This document shows, piece by piece, positions 23,880 through 36,800 of a DNA stretch of 64,000 nucleotides (the stretch's first letter is position 1; every line of letters starts with the position of its first letter). The position numbers and the translations under genes are program-made. Source of the DNA: Torreya grandis (lineage: Eukaryota > Streptophyta > Pinopsida > Cupressales > Taxaceae); contig JARHVA010000021.1 in the NCBI GenBank assembly GCA_037957365.1, positions 6,164,501 through 6,228,500 of the forward strand. Reading direction: 5' to 3'. The notes under the pieces are model-generated. The model was given only the letters and a program-made list of their open reading frames with translations, searched no databases and had not been told where the DNA came from.

Positions 23880-26800
23880 AATTTTTGTGGTAAACCCACC
23901 TCATAAACATTGCCATTGATTTTATTTATAATTTTGTACAGACTATTTTTTTAATACTTCAACTTGTTATATGTCCCTGTTAAATATATTTATTTTATCA
24001 AATAATCCATCACTAAATTTTCTTCTTTAAATATATTTAACCTTCTTCTGACATCTGTTGATACTTTATACTTTTCATTACTTTCTTGTAGTTTTTTCAT
24101 CACTTCTTGTAATTGTTGTATATATTCTGCAAATAGTTCTACATCATCACTAACTCATTTTACAATTGGTAACTACACCAAATCTAAAATACCTATAAGA
24201 TTTCCTCCATAAATAATTTGAAATGGTGATTTTTCTATTGATTTGTTCACTAAATTATTGTATATAAACTCAATCTATGATAAAGCCAAGTCCTATTGCT
24301 TGGGCTTCTCTACAACTATGCATCTCAACAAATTTTCTAAACCCCTATTTACAACTTTTATCTATCCATTTGTTTATGGATGGTTTACACTACTAAATTT
24401 GATCTTAGTTCCCAACTTCTTCCATAAAGTTCTCCAAAAATGACTTACAAATTTCATGTCCCTATCTAATTTAATGGTTTTTAGAACACTATGTAATCAT
24501 GTAACATATTTAAAAAATAGTTATGTAACTCTAGTGGCATCATTGAGTTTTTTACATGCAATAAAATGAACTATCTTAAAAATTATATCTATAACAATAA
24601 AAATTAAATCATTACTTCTATCCATGTTTAATAATCACAATATAAAATCTATACTCAAATTTGTCAATGGTTCTCTTGGATTTGGAAATGGCATGTAGAA
24701 ATCTCTATTCTATGCATGACATTTAACCACTTGACATATTCTATATCTCGAAACATACCTTACCACATGTCTCTTTATCTTTGATTAAAAATTCTCCACC
24801 AAAGATATTATCTTAACCTTACTAAAATATCCATTCAAACCATCACTATGTAGTTATCTTATAATATTATCTCTTAGAGACCCAACTAGAATACACAATT
24901 ATTATTTTTTGAATAGATAACCATATTATATAAGATATTCATCACAAAAAGTACTCGTCTCACCTTCTAATTAGTTTCTGCATTGTTCAACAATCTTGCC
25001 AAAATCTAGATCAGTACTATATAATTCCTTAACAACTTCATATATAACTACTTCACTCACCATAGTGGTTAACAAAGCCACTCATGCTCAAATCATCGAC
25101 TACTTGAATCTATTTTACTAATTTATGTTTCAAAATAAAAATATATTAATGCAATAAATACATCCACTTTGTATGTCTACTATTTAACTTTTTAAATATT
25201 CACATACTTTGAGGCTTCATGAACTTTAAATATAATAAACTTTTTAGGCACCAGATAATGCCTTAAATGTCTTAATGCTTGTACAATGGCATAAAGTTAC
25301 ACATCATATGCAGAATACTTGTTTTTTACCACATTCAATTTATAATTGAAATATGTTATTGGTATTATATCTTGACTCAATACAACACTAATTCTTACAT
25401 GTGAAACAACACAATCAATTTTAATTACTTTGTTAAAATTTGGTAATACTAAAATAAGTTTTTCTGCAATCTTCTTCTTCTACAACTCAAAGTTTTCTAT
25501 TACTTCTCTTGTCCACACAAGTTCTTTTTCTCTCATGCAATATGTTATTGGTGCAACAATGCTATTAAAAATTTAAATGAACTTTCTGTAAATTTTTTCT
25601 AAACCATGGAAACTTCTCATTTATGTTATGCTTTTTGGAATAGGCCACTCAATAATTATCTTTACATTTTCTTCATCCATCCATACTCCATCTACTGAAA
25701 CTACAAATCTTAGAAATACCAAACTATTCCACATAAATTTCAAATTATTCAAATTTGCCTAGAGTTTCTCCTTTCTTAACAACTCTAACAATATTTTTAA
25801 ATGTCGTATGTGATCTTATTTAGTCTTACTGATTATCAAAATATTATAAAAATGAAACACCGTAAACTTACCAATGTAATCTCATGGTAGTGTATTCATT
25901 ATCCTCATAAATGTGCTGGGTGCATTAGATAATTTGAATGGCATCATCATCCACTCATATAATCCATCCATAATCTTGAATGCTATTTTCTATTTGTATC
26001 TTTCATAAATCTAAATCTGATATTAACCAATCCTTAGATCAGTCTTATTAAAATATTTAACTCTTATCAGAACATCCATCATATCATATAAACAAGGTTT
26101 AAGAAATTTATATTTGATGGTAATTTTATTGGTTTATCTATTATCTACACACATCCTCCACCCTCTATATTTATTTGGAGTTATCAATGTTGGTGTTGCA
26201 TATGGACTAATGCTATCCCTTAATACACCCTTTCTCACCAATTGAATAACATGTTTATTCAATTATGTATGTTTTGTTAGAGTCATCCTCTAAGTTGTTT
26301 GATTGGATAAAGCTAACCATGTAATCAAATTAATATAATGTTGAATGTCTCTTTTTAGTGGTAAACTATTTAGTAACTCATTAGGTATAACATCTACATA
26401 TTATTTCAACACTTCAATACTTCTATTGACATTTACACCACTTTTGTGTCTTCTTTATTTACTATTAGTGTATAATAATAAATTATCATCTTCATGTCTT
26501 TGATAAATTATTTTTTGGATATCATGCTTTCTATTTAACCCTCTCATTTAAAAGACAATAAAACTACCTTCATCCCACATTTTCAAAAAGTATGTGTTCT
26601 TTTCTCTATCATGAATTATATTTCTATTAAATTGTTATGGCCTTCCCAATAACACATAACATGCATCCATTGGTATAACATCACACCATATTTCATTCTT
26701 TTAAGTTTTTTTTATAGAAAATTTATTAAGCACCTTTTATTTATAGTAACTTTATTCCTTTTCTTAAACCATGAAATTTGATAACAATAATGATGCTTTT

Positions 26801-27096
26801 CATACTGCAAACCTAGTTTTTCAATCATTTCTTTATAAACCATATTTTTTCATAACTACCACCATCTATAATTACTTTTCATACCTCACCTCCTGAAGTA
26901 AACCTTGTTCAAAATATATTTTTTCATAGCCACATATCACCATATTCTTTATTCTACACTTATTCATTTTTTGAGCAATCATTGTTCTTCTTATCATGAA
27001 ACTTTATACAATATCTACTAATGTAACTTTTGTATTTTTTTTTTCTGTCTCATCTTCAACTAAATTCACTCTTAGACTATTCCCTTACCTCCTTTT
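23880..27096 (-). pseudogene. Ty3/Gypsy pol remnant: protease, RT, RNase H, integrase
   Basis: Minus-strand reading from high to low coordinates: protease tail WCDVIPMDACYVLLGRP (about 26,640-26,700); RT with GWRMCVDNR (about 26,146-26,172), then [13 protein letters not shown] and [14 protein letters not shown] (about 25,900-25,990); the catalytic box (about 25,828-25,860) reads HFYNILI where YFDDILI is expected, so both aspartates are lost. RNase H homology follows (VLSQDIIPITYFNYKLN, ALRHLRHYLVPKKF, about 25,230-25,430). Integrase follows from about 24,900 to 23,900, ending in a chromodomain-like C-terminal region. Many stops and frameshifts occur. This is a dead copy, broken at 27,096 by a nested element. 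Confidence 0.88.
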
Positions 27097-28219
27097 TGTA
27101 GACACTTTTTTTTCTACTTTCATGTTTAAATGTACATCAGACTAATTTCTTACAAACAATGTAAATTAAACTTAGAAATCAATTTTCATCCCAAATTCAT
27201 TTGCACATTAGATGTAAGTGTCCTAAATCATGTTAATACATCCCTAATTAGGGTATTACCTTGTATGCAATAATAAAATCTCTCTAATTCATCCATAGTC
27301 AAATTGTGATCTATCAAATTGATATTTTAAACAAAGGGTGAGGGATAACCTTACATAAATTTAAAAAATGCAATTAACCGGATCAAAATTATTTAATTGA
27401 TTAAACCTAATTAAATGTATAGTTGAAAATTCCATGGCTAATTAGTGAATTTATATTTATATAAATTCATAAATTTAAATTTGATGACATCACATAAATA
27501 TCTAAAATTCATAGATTTTGAATTTTTTATTTTCAAAATTTATTCCTCAACTCTCATGATAAGAAGCCAAGTGGATCATGGAGAATTAATGAATTTATAT
27601 TTTTATAAATTCATCAATTCAATCAAAATATCTTATATGAGTTGTCAATCCACATATAAAATATTAAAAATTGGGTTGGAGACATAATCATTCTTGACCC
27701 ATGTATCTCACATGGCCCTCATGATTATCTTTAACCCAACCTAGAGTTAGCCTGACTAAATCCAAGGTTAGACTGAATCAACTAAGGTTAGTTTTAAACC
27801 TAACCTCATTGTGGTTAGAATTACTTGTGAGATCTATAAATATAAGTGCTAAAACACCTCTAAACCAATCTTGTTAGTGTAAATAACTAATGCAAAATTG
27901 CCTATCTGAGAGCTTCACATGCCAATACAAAGCCAAATCAAGCCAAACTAGAATGAACAAGGAAAAATGATGAAAAACACCATTGACAAGGAATATATTG
28001 TCCAAAATTTGATCTCTAGCCATGACCACATTTCATTAATCTCTCCAAGCTCACAAAGAAGGTAAGTATTTGCTTCTAGTTGTAGTTTTTTTTCTTGTTA
28101 TTCATAGTTCTCCCTAGGTCCTAAACTTGAAGTATTAGGTCTTCATGTGTTTTAATTTGATTTATCTTACTAACACTTGACTAAATATTTATTGAATTCC
28201 TTAGGTAAATAATGACACA
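27097..28219 (+). repeat. Left LTR of the nested element
   Basis: Aligns along its length with 37,454-38,590. Shared landmarks include GATGTAAGTG-CCTAAATCA, GGGTGAGGGATAACCTTACAT, CACATGGCCCTCATGATTAT and GAGAGCTTCACATGCCAA. A TATAAATATAA box lies at 27,835-27,845. The 3' end is uncertain by about 12 bp. Confidence 0.82.
27835..27845 (+). promoter_or_regulatory. TATA box in left LTR
   Basis: TATAAATATAA, conserved as TATAAATA at 38,212-38,219 in the partner LTR. Position fits the element's own promoter. Confidence 0.6.
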
Positions 28220-28221
28220 TT

Positions 28222-28237
28222 TGGTGGGACAACTCTT
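28222..28237 (+). promoter_or_regulatory. Candidate primer-binding site of the nested element
   Basis: TGGTGGGACAACTC follows the left LTR. It begins with TGG, as required for pairing to a tRNA CCA end. The tRNA was not identified. Confidence 0.4.
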
Positions 28238-29376
28238 CATGAGCGTGCAACCCACAAAATTGTCTTATTTTTAGTTCCTTATTCAGTTTATTTTATTTTT
28301 ATTTTGCTAAAAAATGGCCAATAAAATTTTCATAACATTTTATGTATTAACTATTTTTTTATAATTTTTTTAATGAATGTATGTAAGTTTATCATTAATT
28401 TTTTTTTAAATTTTAAAAAAAAATCTAGTTATAGTTTAGTAATTATCATCAAATTAGTGACTGCCACTTTTATTTTCTAGTTTTCTGCTAAAAATGGTTG
28501 ATACAAAGTTCATAAATTTTTTTTGTTAAAATTTTTATTATAAATTTTGTTAGATAAGTGAGAATTTAACCTATGCACAACCTATTAAAAGTTTGAGATT
28601 AAATGATGCATAGTTTATAAGTTATGATCAACATACTACCTACTAGTTTTTATGTTTATGTGTGTTCGATTTTGTTTTTAACATTGCTTTTACAGGTTGT
28701 CTTTCCTCTTTTGGTCCAATTAAATTTATAAAAAGTTTTTTTTATAGGTTTTTTCAAGCAAGGATAAAAAATATTGCAATTCAAAAGGCCATTTTCACAT
28801 TTTATTTTGGTTCTTAAAATCCACTTAATCACAATTGTCTTTTAGTTTTTGAATTTTTACAAGTGAAAATAAGGCTAAGGGGCCAAAATTTCAATCACAT
28901 TTAGATTTAATGTTATTAAAAAGAAGACACATTTTAGTTAGACCTCTTAATTTTTTTTTCACTTTATATATGTTTTTGTTATTAGCTAAATTTCAAGTTC
29001 ATAATTAGTTTCTTTGTTTGTGATAAATTAGAAACTACAGTGTGCATGCTTTCCCTGTCCCCTTTAAGAAATTATAGTGACCAAAAACACTTGGTTTATT
29101 ACTTTGTTTATTTGGTATTATTATAAATAATGTCGTGTATGCTCTCCTCAAACTTTGAGTGACTTGTGTGACCCAAAAACAACCTCTAAAGTATTTCTAT
29201 TTTATTTTCATGCATTTGACTTATGGGAGGGAGCTCACTTCTCCATCATAAGTTCCCTAGGGGTGCATTGACATAGGGTTTCATCTATCAAAATCATACG
29301 AACCCAACTCCATGATAGGGTATATAAATTAGGTAACATATATTATGATTTTTAGGGGTTGAATGGATAACCTCTC
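28238..29376. other. Non-coding interior of the nested element
   Basis: T-rich sequence with no coding potential or repeat recognised. Confidence 0.5.
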
Positions 29377-30349
29377 TGTTAGGTTGTGGAGCTAAAAGCT
29401 TCACTGATGCAAACATGGAGGAGGTTGCTGGGTTGCTGAGTTGCAGAGCGAGTTGCAGGAAAACTGATGTCGGTCAGGCCAATCGACGCCGGTCATATTA
29501 CAGTGCAGAGCAATCGACATTGATTATGGGTCAGCCGACATTGGTCAGACAGGAACTGACATCGGCAACCTGTGTATGCATGTGTTTGCATGCGGGGTTC
29601 TAGATTGGTCTATTTTTGGACAGGTAGTTTGCATGTAAAGACTATTTTTGGTCTTGAGTTGCGAGTCTAATTATTGTAATTAAGAAATTCTAATTATTGT
29701 ATGCATGAGATCTATATAATAGACTCATGGGCTGTATTGTAAAGTGTGCTAGAAAGCCATTGTGCTTGTAGAGAGAGCAAGAGTAGCTCCTCCTAGTTCC
29801 AAAGGGGTGCCGAGTGTGTATGATCAGGGAGAGTTGCAAGTTGTGCAAGTTCTGGTAGAAGATCCACTGGGGTACTAGTTGAAAAATCATAAGGACTTGG
29901 TGAGGCAAGGACAAGGGTTCTTCAGGGTGTAGAGACATCTACGTGGTAAGTAAGGTCTGGTGATTTGCAGGTTGTTGCAAGAGCAGGGAGATCTACTTGG
30001 AGTACAGTTGTGTACTTGGTGTACTGGCAGCGTTGTTACTGACTGGTGGAGGTGAACAAAAACTCTATGTTTGAGTTGATTGTTGTGACCGTAATTGAGA
30101 GAGAACTATTGAAGGAGAATTACTGGTGAACCTTAGAAGTGTGGGAGCTCTAGAGGTGTGGGAAGAAGAAGTGTGGCATCTTCTTTATTGTATTTTCTTC
30201 TGAATGAGTATTAATACAATTGGGTATTGTCTCTCATATTATGTGTTGTTTAATATTTTTACTTACTTATCATTCTAGTTAAATTTCGTGTTTAGTTGCT
30301 AATACAAAGGTAATCAGGTGTGCCCTTAGTGGGCAGTAGGATCTTGACA
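29377..30349 (+). mobile_element. Copia-type solo LTR (973 bp)
   Basis: Begins TGTTAGG and ends CTTGACA, flanked by CTCTC (29,372-29,376) and CTCTG (30,350-30,354), a near-perfect 5-bp target-site duplication. It is distinctly more GC-rich than its surroundings. A TATATAAT box lies at 29,713-29,720. The 3' part, with TTTATTGTATTTTCTTCTGA, then ATTAATACAATTGGGTATTG and GTGGGCAGTAGGATC, is typical of plant Copia LTR ends. No internal domain follows, so it is a solo LTR left by LTR-LTR recombination. It is the third nesting level. Confidence 0.7.
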
Positions 30350-30947
30350 CTCTGATCATAATGAAAACCTAAGTCAGGTCTAGCTAACTAGGGGACTCCA
30401 CTAAGAAGTACATGGATGGAGTCACTATGCAAAATAATAGACCATTGCATAGTAAGTTTATATGAAATAAATTGACATGATCACATATCTAGTGTTAACC
30501 ATACTTAGGACCATCTATAATGTGTGAAAATGATAGTTTTAAACAAACCCCATTTACCGCAAAAATATTGTCAATGTAGGGCGAGTAATTCAAAGTTCCA
30601 TGTAATTATATAAATTATTAATAGAAGAGGGGGCCTGAAAACCTTATTTTTTATGCAAATTTAATTTTTATATTAACAAATTATTTCCTCTCAATAAATA
30701 ATATATTGACATAATTTGAAAATATGAAGTAACCTTGTCAATTTTTAGGGATAGGATGATATACTTAGCTATTTTTGTGTCTATTTTATTTTACTTACAT
30801 TGTTTTGGAGTCAAACTATTTTTTTAATAAAAAACAAATGTTCAAATCACGTCCAAATAAAATCATGTTTATACACCCTTTTAGCCTAAAGAGGTGTTCT
30901 GCTATCTGTTTGATGCCACATTTTGACTTAGTCATTTTGCAAACCTT

Positions 30948-30967
30948 TTGTGTGTGTGTGTGTGTGT
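30948..30967. repeat. (TG)n microsatellite
   Basis: About ten TG units, a simple dinucleotide run. Confidence 0.9.
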
Positions 30968-31680
30968 CACTTGTTTGAAAGGGGTGTCATTTCATTACCC
31001 ATTTCATTTCAAATATTTGCATTAGAGTTTTTGAAACAAATCATTTGTCATACCTTTTGAGTGAGGTAGTGTCGTTATGTTACTTACATTATTTCAAAGA
31101 CCTTTGCCTTGTGTCCATTCAATTTCAAAACCATGTGAGCCTTTTTGGTCTATGCCTAGTATCATTATGCCAATTATTTTGGTCTAGTTTGTTTTTCATT
31201 TGAGAAATAAAGTCTTTTAAACCACTTTTAAAATTAGTAAAATGTGAATTTCAGATCCAAATGTTGATCAATTTATGCCTATACCTTGCTTAATTTTGGA
31301 TTAGATGTTTACTCGTCACTTTTGGATTGTGCAACTTGGACTAATTCATTGCTTGCTTTGAATATATTTTATGCCAAGATTTTTGAAGTGGTATCTTTTC
31401 ATGTGCCTCACATCTATTTTATTACTTATAATTAAGGTCAAAACCCTCTCTTTAAGTAAAACCTTAAGTATGATTATTTTACATTCAAGTCTTACTCATC
31501 ACTTAGGCTTGGATGTTTTACTCCTCATCCTTATTTTTGCCTACTTGGAATTGATTTTACCAATTAGTTTTATGCATATAACTAAAGTCTATTATATTTT
31601 ACCAATGTTTGTGTTTGAATCCATATGCCAAGTTTGAGTCCAAGTGTTCCAAATTGTTTAGATTAATTGCTTTGTTTTTT

Positions 31681-31975
31681 AGACCTAGTGTGTTTTCAAG
31701 TCTATCTTTTGTGTCATGTTTCCAAAAGTCCTATCATTTTGACTTCCATGATTAGACCTAACATATTATAAGTCTAGATTTTGTGTCATGTTTCCATAAG
31801 ACCTAATATTTTACCATTTATTTTTAGACCTAGTTTTTTCAAGTATAGATTTTGTGTTGTGTTTCCAAAAGACCTAGAATTTTACCTTTTATTTTAGACC
31901 TAATTGTTTTAATCCTAAATTTGTCCCTTATTCCAAAAGACATAAAAATATTTTCTATTTTAGACCTATATTAGA
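31681..31975 (+). repeat. Degenerate tandem repeat, units of 66-73 bp
   Basis: AGACCTA recurs at 31,681, 31,754, 31,826, 31,896 and 31,962. Each is followed by TTTTCAAGTCTA-like and TTTTGTGT-ATGTTTCCAAAAG-like text. Not an open frame. Confidence 0.75.
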
Positions 31976-32338
31976 TCTGTTTGAAACACTTTTTCCCAAG
32001 TTAGGATTTAGATTCACCACTTACTTGACCATTTATGTAAGAAATTTAATGTTAAACCTTGAGGAATTTTTAGACCAAGTTTATCATTGTAAAATTTTGG
32101 AGAAATAGATCCATTCTAGGCCAAGCTTAAACCATTTTCAACTTAATAGATTGAAAACCTATTCCTAGATCAATGCCACTTTCAAACCTAGACCTAGACC
32201 TAGATCATTTTCATAGACCAAAACCACCCTTTTTGGGCTAATTTCCAAACATAGTCATGTTGACTACCATATACCGTGATCTCCTTTCGTTAAGAAAATT
32301 AAAATACCAAGTTTTCCATTTTAATGATAATGCTACCC

Positions 32339-32760
32339 AATCCAATACCTATGCCAGTCATTCTCATTTGGCTTGTGTTAGTAACCAAAATTCATAGTGC
32401 CCATTCATTACCATTCTAGGCCCTCATCCTTTGGCTTGTGTTCATAACCAAGCTTTACAGTGCTCATTCATTACCATTCTAGGCCTTCATCCTTTGACCT
32501 GTGCTAGTAACCAAGCTTTATAGCTCCCATTCATTACCATTCTAGGCCCTCATCCTTCAGTCTGTGCTAGCAAATAAGATTCACAACTCCTATTCATTAC
32601 CATTTCAAGCCCTCATCTTTTAGCTTGAATTAGAAACCAAGCTTGACATTACCCATTAATTACCATTCCATGACCTCATCCTTTGGCCTGCATTAACAAC
32701 CAAGCTTCACAATGCCCATTCATTAGCATTCTCTTCCCTTCCAAATATGGTAGATTGCTA
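32339..32760 (+). repeat. 63-bp minisatellite, six units, codon-multiple
   Basis: CATTCATTACCATTC recurs at 32,402, 32,465, 32,528, 32,591, 32,654 and 32,717, always exactly 63 bp apart. In one frame each unit reads a 21-residue repeat of the type CPFITILGPHPLACVNNQA. Scattered stops now interrupt it. The unchanged period despite base divergence suggests the repeat once lay in a translated frame. Confidence 0.9.
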
Positions 32761-34530
32761 TCCTAACAAAGCTGTGCAATCAAGACTAGATAGATCCCAG
32801 TTACCATCTTGGACCCAGAACTAGTCTTTTTTGAGCCCATCTTATATGAGACTATTTAAAAAGAGGTCCCTATTAAACCATATATCATTCTTCATCCATT
32901 ACCAATATTTCCCCAATTTATAAAATTCAATCCAGTCATTGCCTCTCTAACAACCATCATTCAAAGACCAAAAAGTGTCCAAATCTCATATTTTGTAACC
33001 AATTATAAACTAAGGCTAAAAGAACCAACTAATCCACAATGTCTTTTATTGAAACACCTATTTGTGATGAGTTACCCTATGTTGAACCACCCTTTAACCA
33101 TTTTATTATTTTTAAGGAGCCTTACTTTGAAGTGCCAGTCTTTATAGAGTTGCCTATTGACCCTTTCCCTTTGGTTGAGGAGTCTCACTTTGATAAACTA
33201 GTCTTTGTTGAGTTACTCCCTAATGATTATAACCAATTTTGGGCAAATCATTATCTCAAACATTACTCTATTTTTAAGGAGCCTCACTTTGATGAGCTAG
33301 TATCTATGAAGTCCTTATTATCTAAGCCTATTTTTGAAGAGGTTATTATGCAACCATAAGCCATTACTCATCCAATACCAAGCATTCAACATAAAATATT
33401 TGTTGCAACACCATATGAAGAATTAAAATTATAGTTAGGTTCTAATTTTGAATCGATATCAAATTTAGCATCAGAAATAGAATCAACATCAGACTCAACA
33501 TTAGATTCAAATTCCCTTGAGTTAGACTCAACTTCAAAATCATTTTACATTCGTGGTTGTTACAATATTGGTTACATATGCCTTGTAGATTTATTTGAAC
33601 ACATTTTTTATCCTTCCATAGTTTTTGAGGATAATTACTTCAACATCGACACAAGTTCTCTTAGTATCTTCTATGAGGATTATGCTACCTCTTCCCATTA
33701 TATTACTTTTCTATATGCCATTAACAAAACCCAACATAGCCATTCTATTAACATTCCACCTCCCACAAGTGTCGATTGGGGTTGATAGAATCACACCTTG
33801 TTGAATGACACTCATGGTGACATATCAATTGTAGAATATCAAGGGGACCAAGACTACATTCATGGAGAAGGAGGAAAATATCATAATGAAACTTTTTTAG
33901 AGGCTTTAGGGGGAAATCAAAGTCCAAACTCAGCATCTTCTAAAAAAACCTTATTTGAGGCATTAGAAGAAAATCAAATTCAAAAGTAAAAATTTCTTAG
34001 TGAAACCTTCTCTGAAGTGCTATGGGATAATCAAGATAACTTTATTGGTGAAAAACTCTTCAAGGTGCCAATAGCTGAGCATAATAACTCTTCACTTCTA
34101 AATGAATACATCATTAGAGATAAAATTAGTAAAACTTCTATTTTATAGCATAATTAGATGGCAACTACTCTCAGGCCCAAACAACAAAAAAATATGGTGG
34201 TTCTATCGAGAGTATATTCAAATTTTTTTGGCCCTACCACAACCAAAATTATGTCAAATATAGAATAAACAACATTGTGTGTGCCTATAAATCTTGATCT
34301 TCATTTTTTGGCCAAACATTATACATTCCATTATGATCCATATCCTCATTACCAAATTAGACCTTTTATCCATAGTTTATCCTTATTTACCATACATATC
34401 CTCACTTTCCTTTATAAAGGCTATGAAGACATCTTGTCTCAAAGTTTGGAGGAAACATAATCAATGACCAATGAATATCACAACATTATTAGAGTCCAGA
34501 TCAGCCATAAGTTCTTAATAAAGTAACTAT
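32761..34530 (+). pseudogene. Decayed repetitive ORF of the nested element, family unknown
   Basis: The plus strand keeps long open stretches: 33,039-33,359 (106 codons), then onward through about 33,365-33,785, 33,798-33,989 and 34,275-34,460, separated by single stops. The first part repeats a motif of the form FKEPHFDELVFxELLP at about 33,100, 33,180 and 33,280. A serine/aspartate-rich stretch follows near 33,450-33,530 and an acidic, asparagine-rich part after 33,800. It matches no gag or pol domain that I recognise. It lies downstream of the 63-bp minisatellite and may be part of the same former protein. Element-encoded structural protein or captured host sequence are both possible. Confidence 0.5.
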
Positions 34531-34769
34531 TTAGAACAAGTGTGGGCTAGAAATTTACAACAATTGACTATTCTGGTCGTATCATATGTTGATCAGGACA
34601 TGCATCTCCACATCAATAAGAATAACATAACCATTTATTGTACCTTGCCATTTACCTTGCCTTGCCATGTGCCTTACCTTTTCCATTTGCCTTTCTGTTA
34701 TTTCATACCTTTTCATGTGTCTTGCCTTGCCTTTTGCCTTTCGTTACAATCCTTTCATACCATGCCATA

Positions 34770-36800
34770 TATTGGAACTATAGTGACTTGAAGTCCATTT
34801 GGACTATGTAGGCAACACTAAATTTACATTGAGATCAGCTTGATCACCCCTTTTACCATAATATACCATTCTTTACATCATTTTGCACCCTATACCATTT
34901 CCACCATGACATTAAGCCTTCGTCAACCAGTTGTTTTTAACTAGCCCTTCCTATCATGTTTGGCCTTAGTTATGACTCATTTGTACTTTAGGCACATTCA
35001 ATAGTTGATGACAAATTCAGTTCCAATAGTTATTTCAAAATTACATGTTCAAATGGTAGTACATGAAAGAAATATGACATTGGTCCTGACAATTACATCC
35101 TTCATTTATTGTGATGTTTCATTATGGGTACCACTGATTATAACTGCCTTTGGGTAAATTAGTGTCCCACCCTGTTTTACTAATTATAACTACCTATGGG
35201 AAAATTAGTACCACTGACTTTGTGCCATTATTACTTAATTATATCCACTTATGGGAAAATTAGGTACAACATTTTTATCATGAATTATTCTATCAACTTT
35301 CCATTATTGTTATCATTTACCTTTCCATTTGAATTTACTTGAAATTTCTATTGCTTAACAAACTCTCTATTGTAAGGCAAAACTACAGTGACTTGAGGTC
35401 TATTTGAACTATGTAGGTAGTGCTCAATTCATTCTGAGGTTATCTCAGTCACCCCTTTCCCATGCTCTCACTATTTTGAGAGCATTTTAATTTTGAACAT
35501 TCTCTCCATTTTGTGAGCTATCGTAGCCACACTCTCATCATTTTGTGAGTTTGGACTATGTTGTATCTTGAAATTCTCCATTGATTTGAGATACTAAAAA
35601 CACTAAAACATTGGAAGCAATGTACCACCTTCACAACCTTTTGAAAAGGTGTAACTATAGTGACTTGAGGTCCATTTGGACTATGTACGAAGTTTTCAAT
35701 TCCCATTGAGTTCAACTCAATCACCCCTTTCCCATGCTCTCATCATTTTGTGATAAATTTAAGATAACACTCTCACCATTTTGTGAGTGGTATCTTGTCA
35801 GTTTATAATGAGTTAAGATACCCCAAAAATTCTAAAAACATTCAAAACATGTCAAAACCCTAAAATTAAAAAATTGGCTTACAATCTCCTAAAGAGATAT
35901 GAAAATTCAAAGTCCAAAAATATTTGCTTGTCTAAATCTAGTTACCAATCCTCAATCCACTCTATAGGGGCAAATTCATGTTGGGTTGTTCAATCATACT
36001 TTTAGGCCAAGCTTGTAGCTTTTTCCCTATTAAGACAACACCAAAATATGTAGCTTATACTAGGATATCTTATCCCCACATGTTGTTCCCTTGCATAAAT
36101 CCTTTCTTGGGGGTACCATGTAATTATCATTCCATTGAGTCTTCACACATAGGTATTGACTTGGTTAATGATAGGATGGTTCTTTTTTATTTTAATTTCA
36201 ATATTTTTATGTGTATTTACTTAATTATTTATTTATTTATTTGACTATTTATTTTATTTCATTGTTGTGCCTTGATTCAGTGTATATGTGTTCATTAGGT
36301 GATTCCTTGTGCATTGTTATTGAGTCCATATATATATATTCATATGTCAAGATTACCATCATGGTTTTTATCATTGATGTGTTATTTTTAATTTTTATTG
36401 GATCAGGTGTTAGTCCTTATGCACATTATGGCTAGGTCATCATGGTGTTTTATATGATAATGCATACCATCATGTGCTACAACAAAAATTAGTTCAGTAG
36501 ATCTTAAAATCAATAGTGCCAAAAAAAATATTCTTATTCACCTTGACAAATCCTCCAACCCTCCTTGATCAAATCAACCCATCAACCATTTTTATTATAT
36601 CAATGCTAATAAAGATGAGAATCTTCGTATTAGTAGGTACAACTAAATTATTCACATTAATCAATTCTTACTCTCTTATTCTATTCTTCATTTTATTTTC
36701 TCCCACTTCTAGGTGAACTAAATTAGCCTGGGGTCTATTTATACTATGTAGGTAGTACTTAAATACATGATGTATCTTAGGTTAGCTTGGCCACTATTAT
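34770..36800 (+). repeat. Dispersed ~80-150-bp module, four copies
   Basis: A module reading TAGTGACTTGAGGTCCATTT then GGACTATGTAGG, later TCA-TCACCCCTTTCCCATGCTCTCA, occurs near 34,775, 35,382 and 35,648, with a weaker copy near 36,715. Two copies keep the small inverted repeat AGTCCATTTGGACT. CCAATTTTGTGAG-like pieces lie between. It is outside any open frame, in the 3' half of the nested element. Confidence 0.65.

Noticed and set aside
32339..32760. CRISPR-like array
   Set aside because: The whole 63-bp unit repeats, with no constant repeat plus unique spacers; it is a minisatellite inside a plant retroelement.
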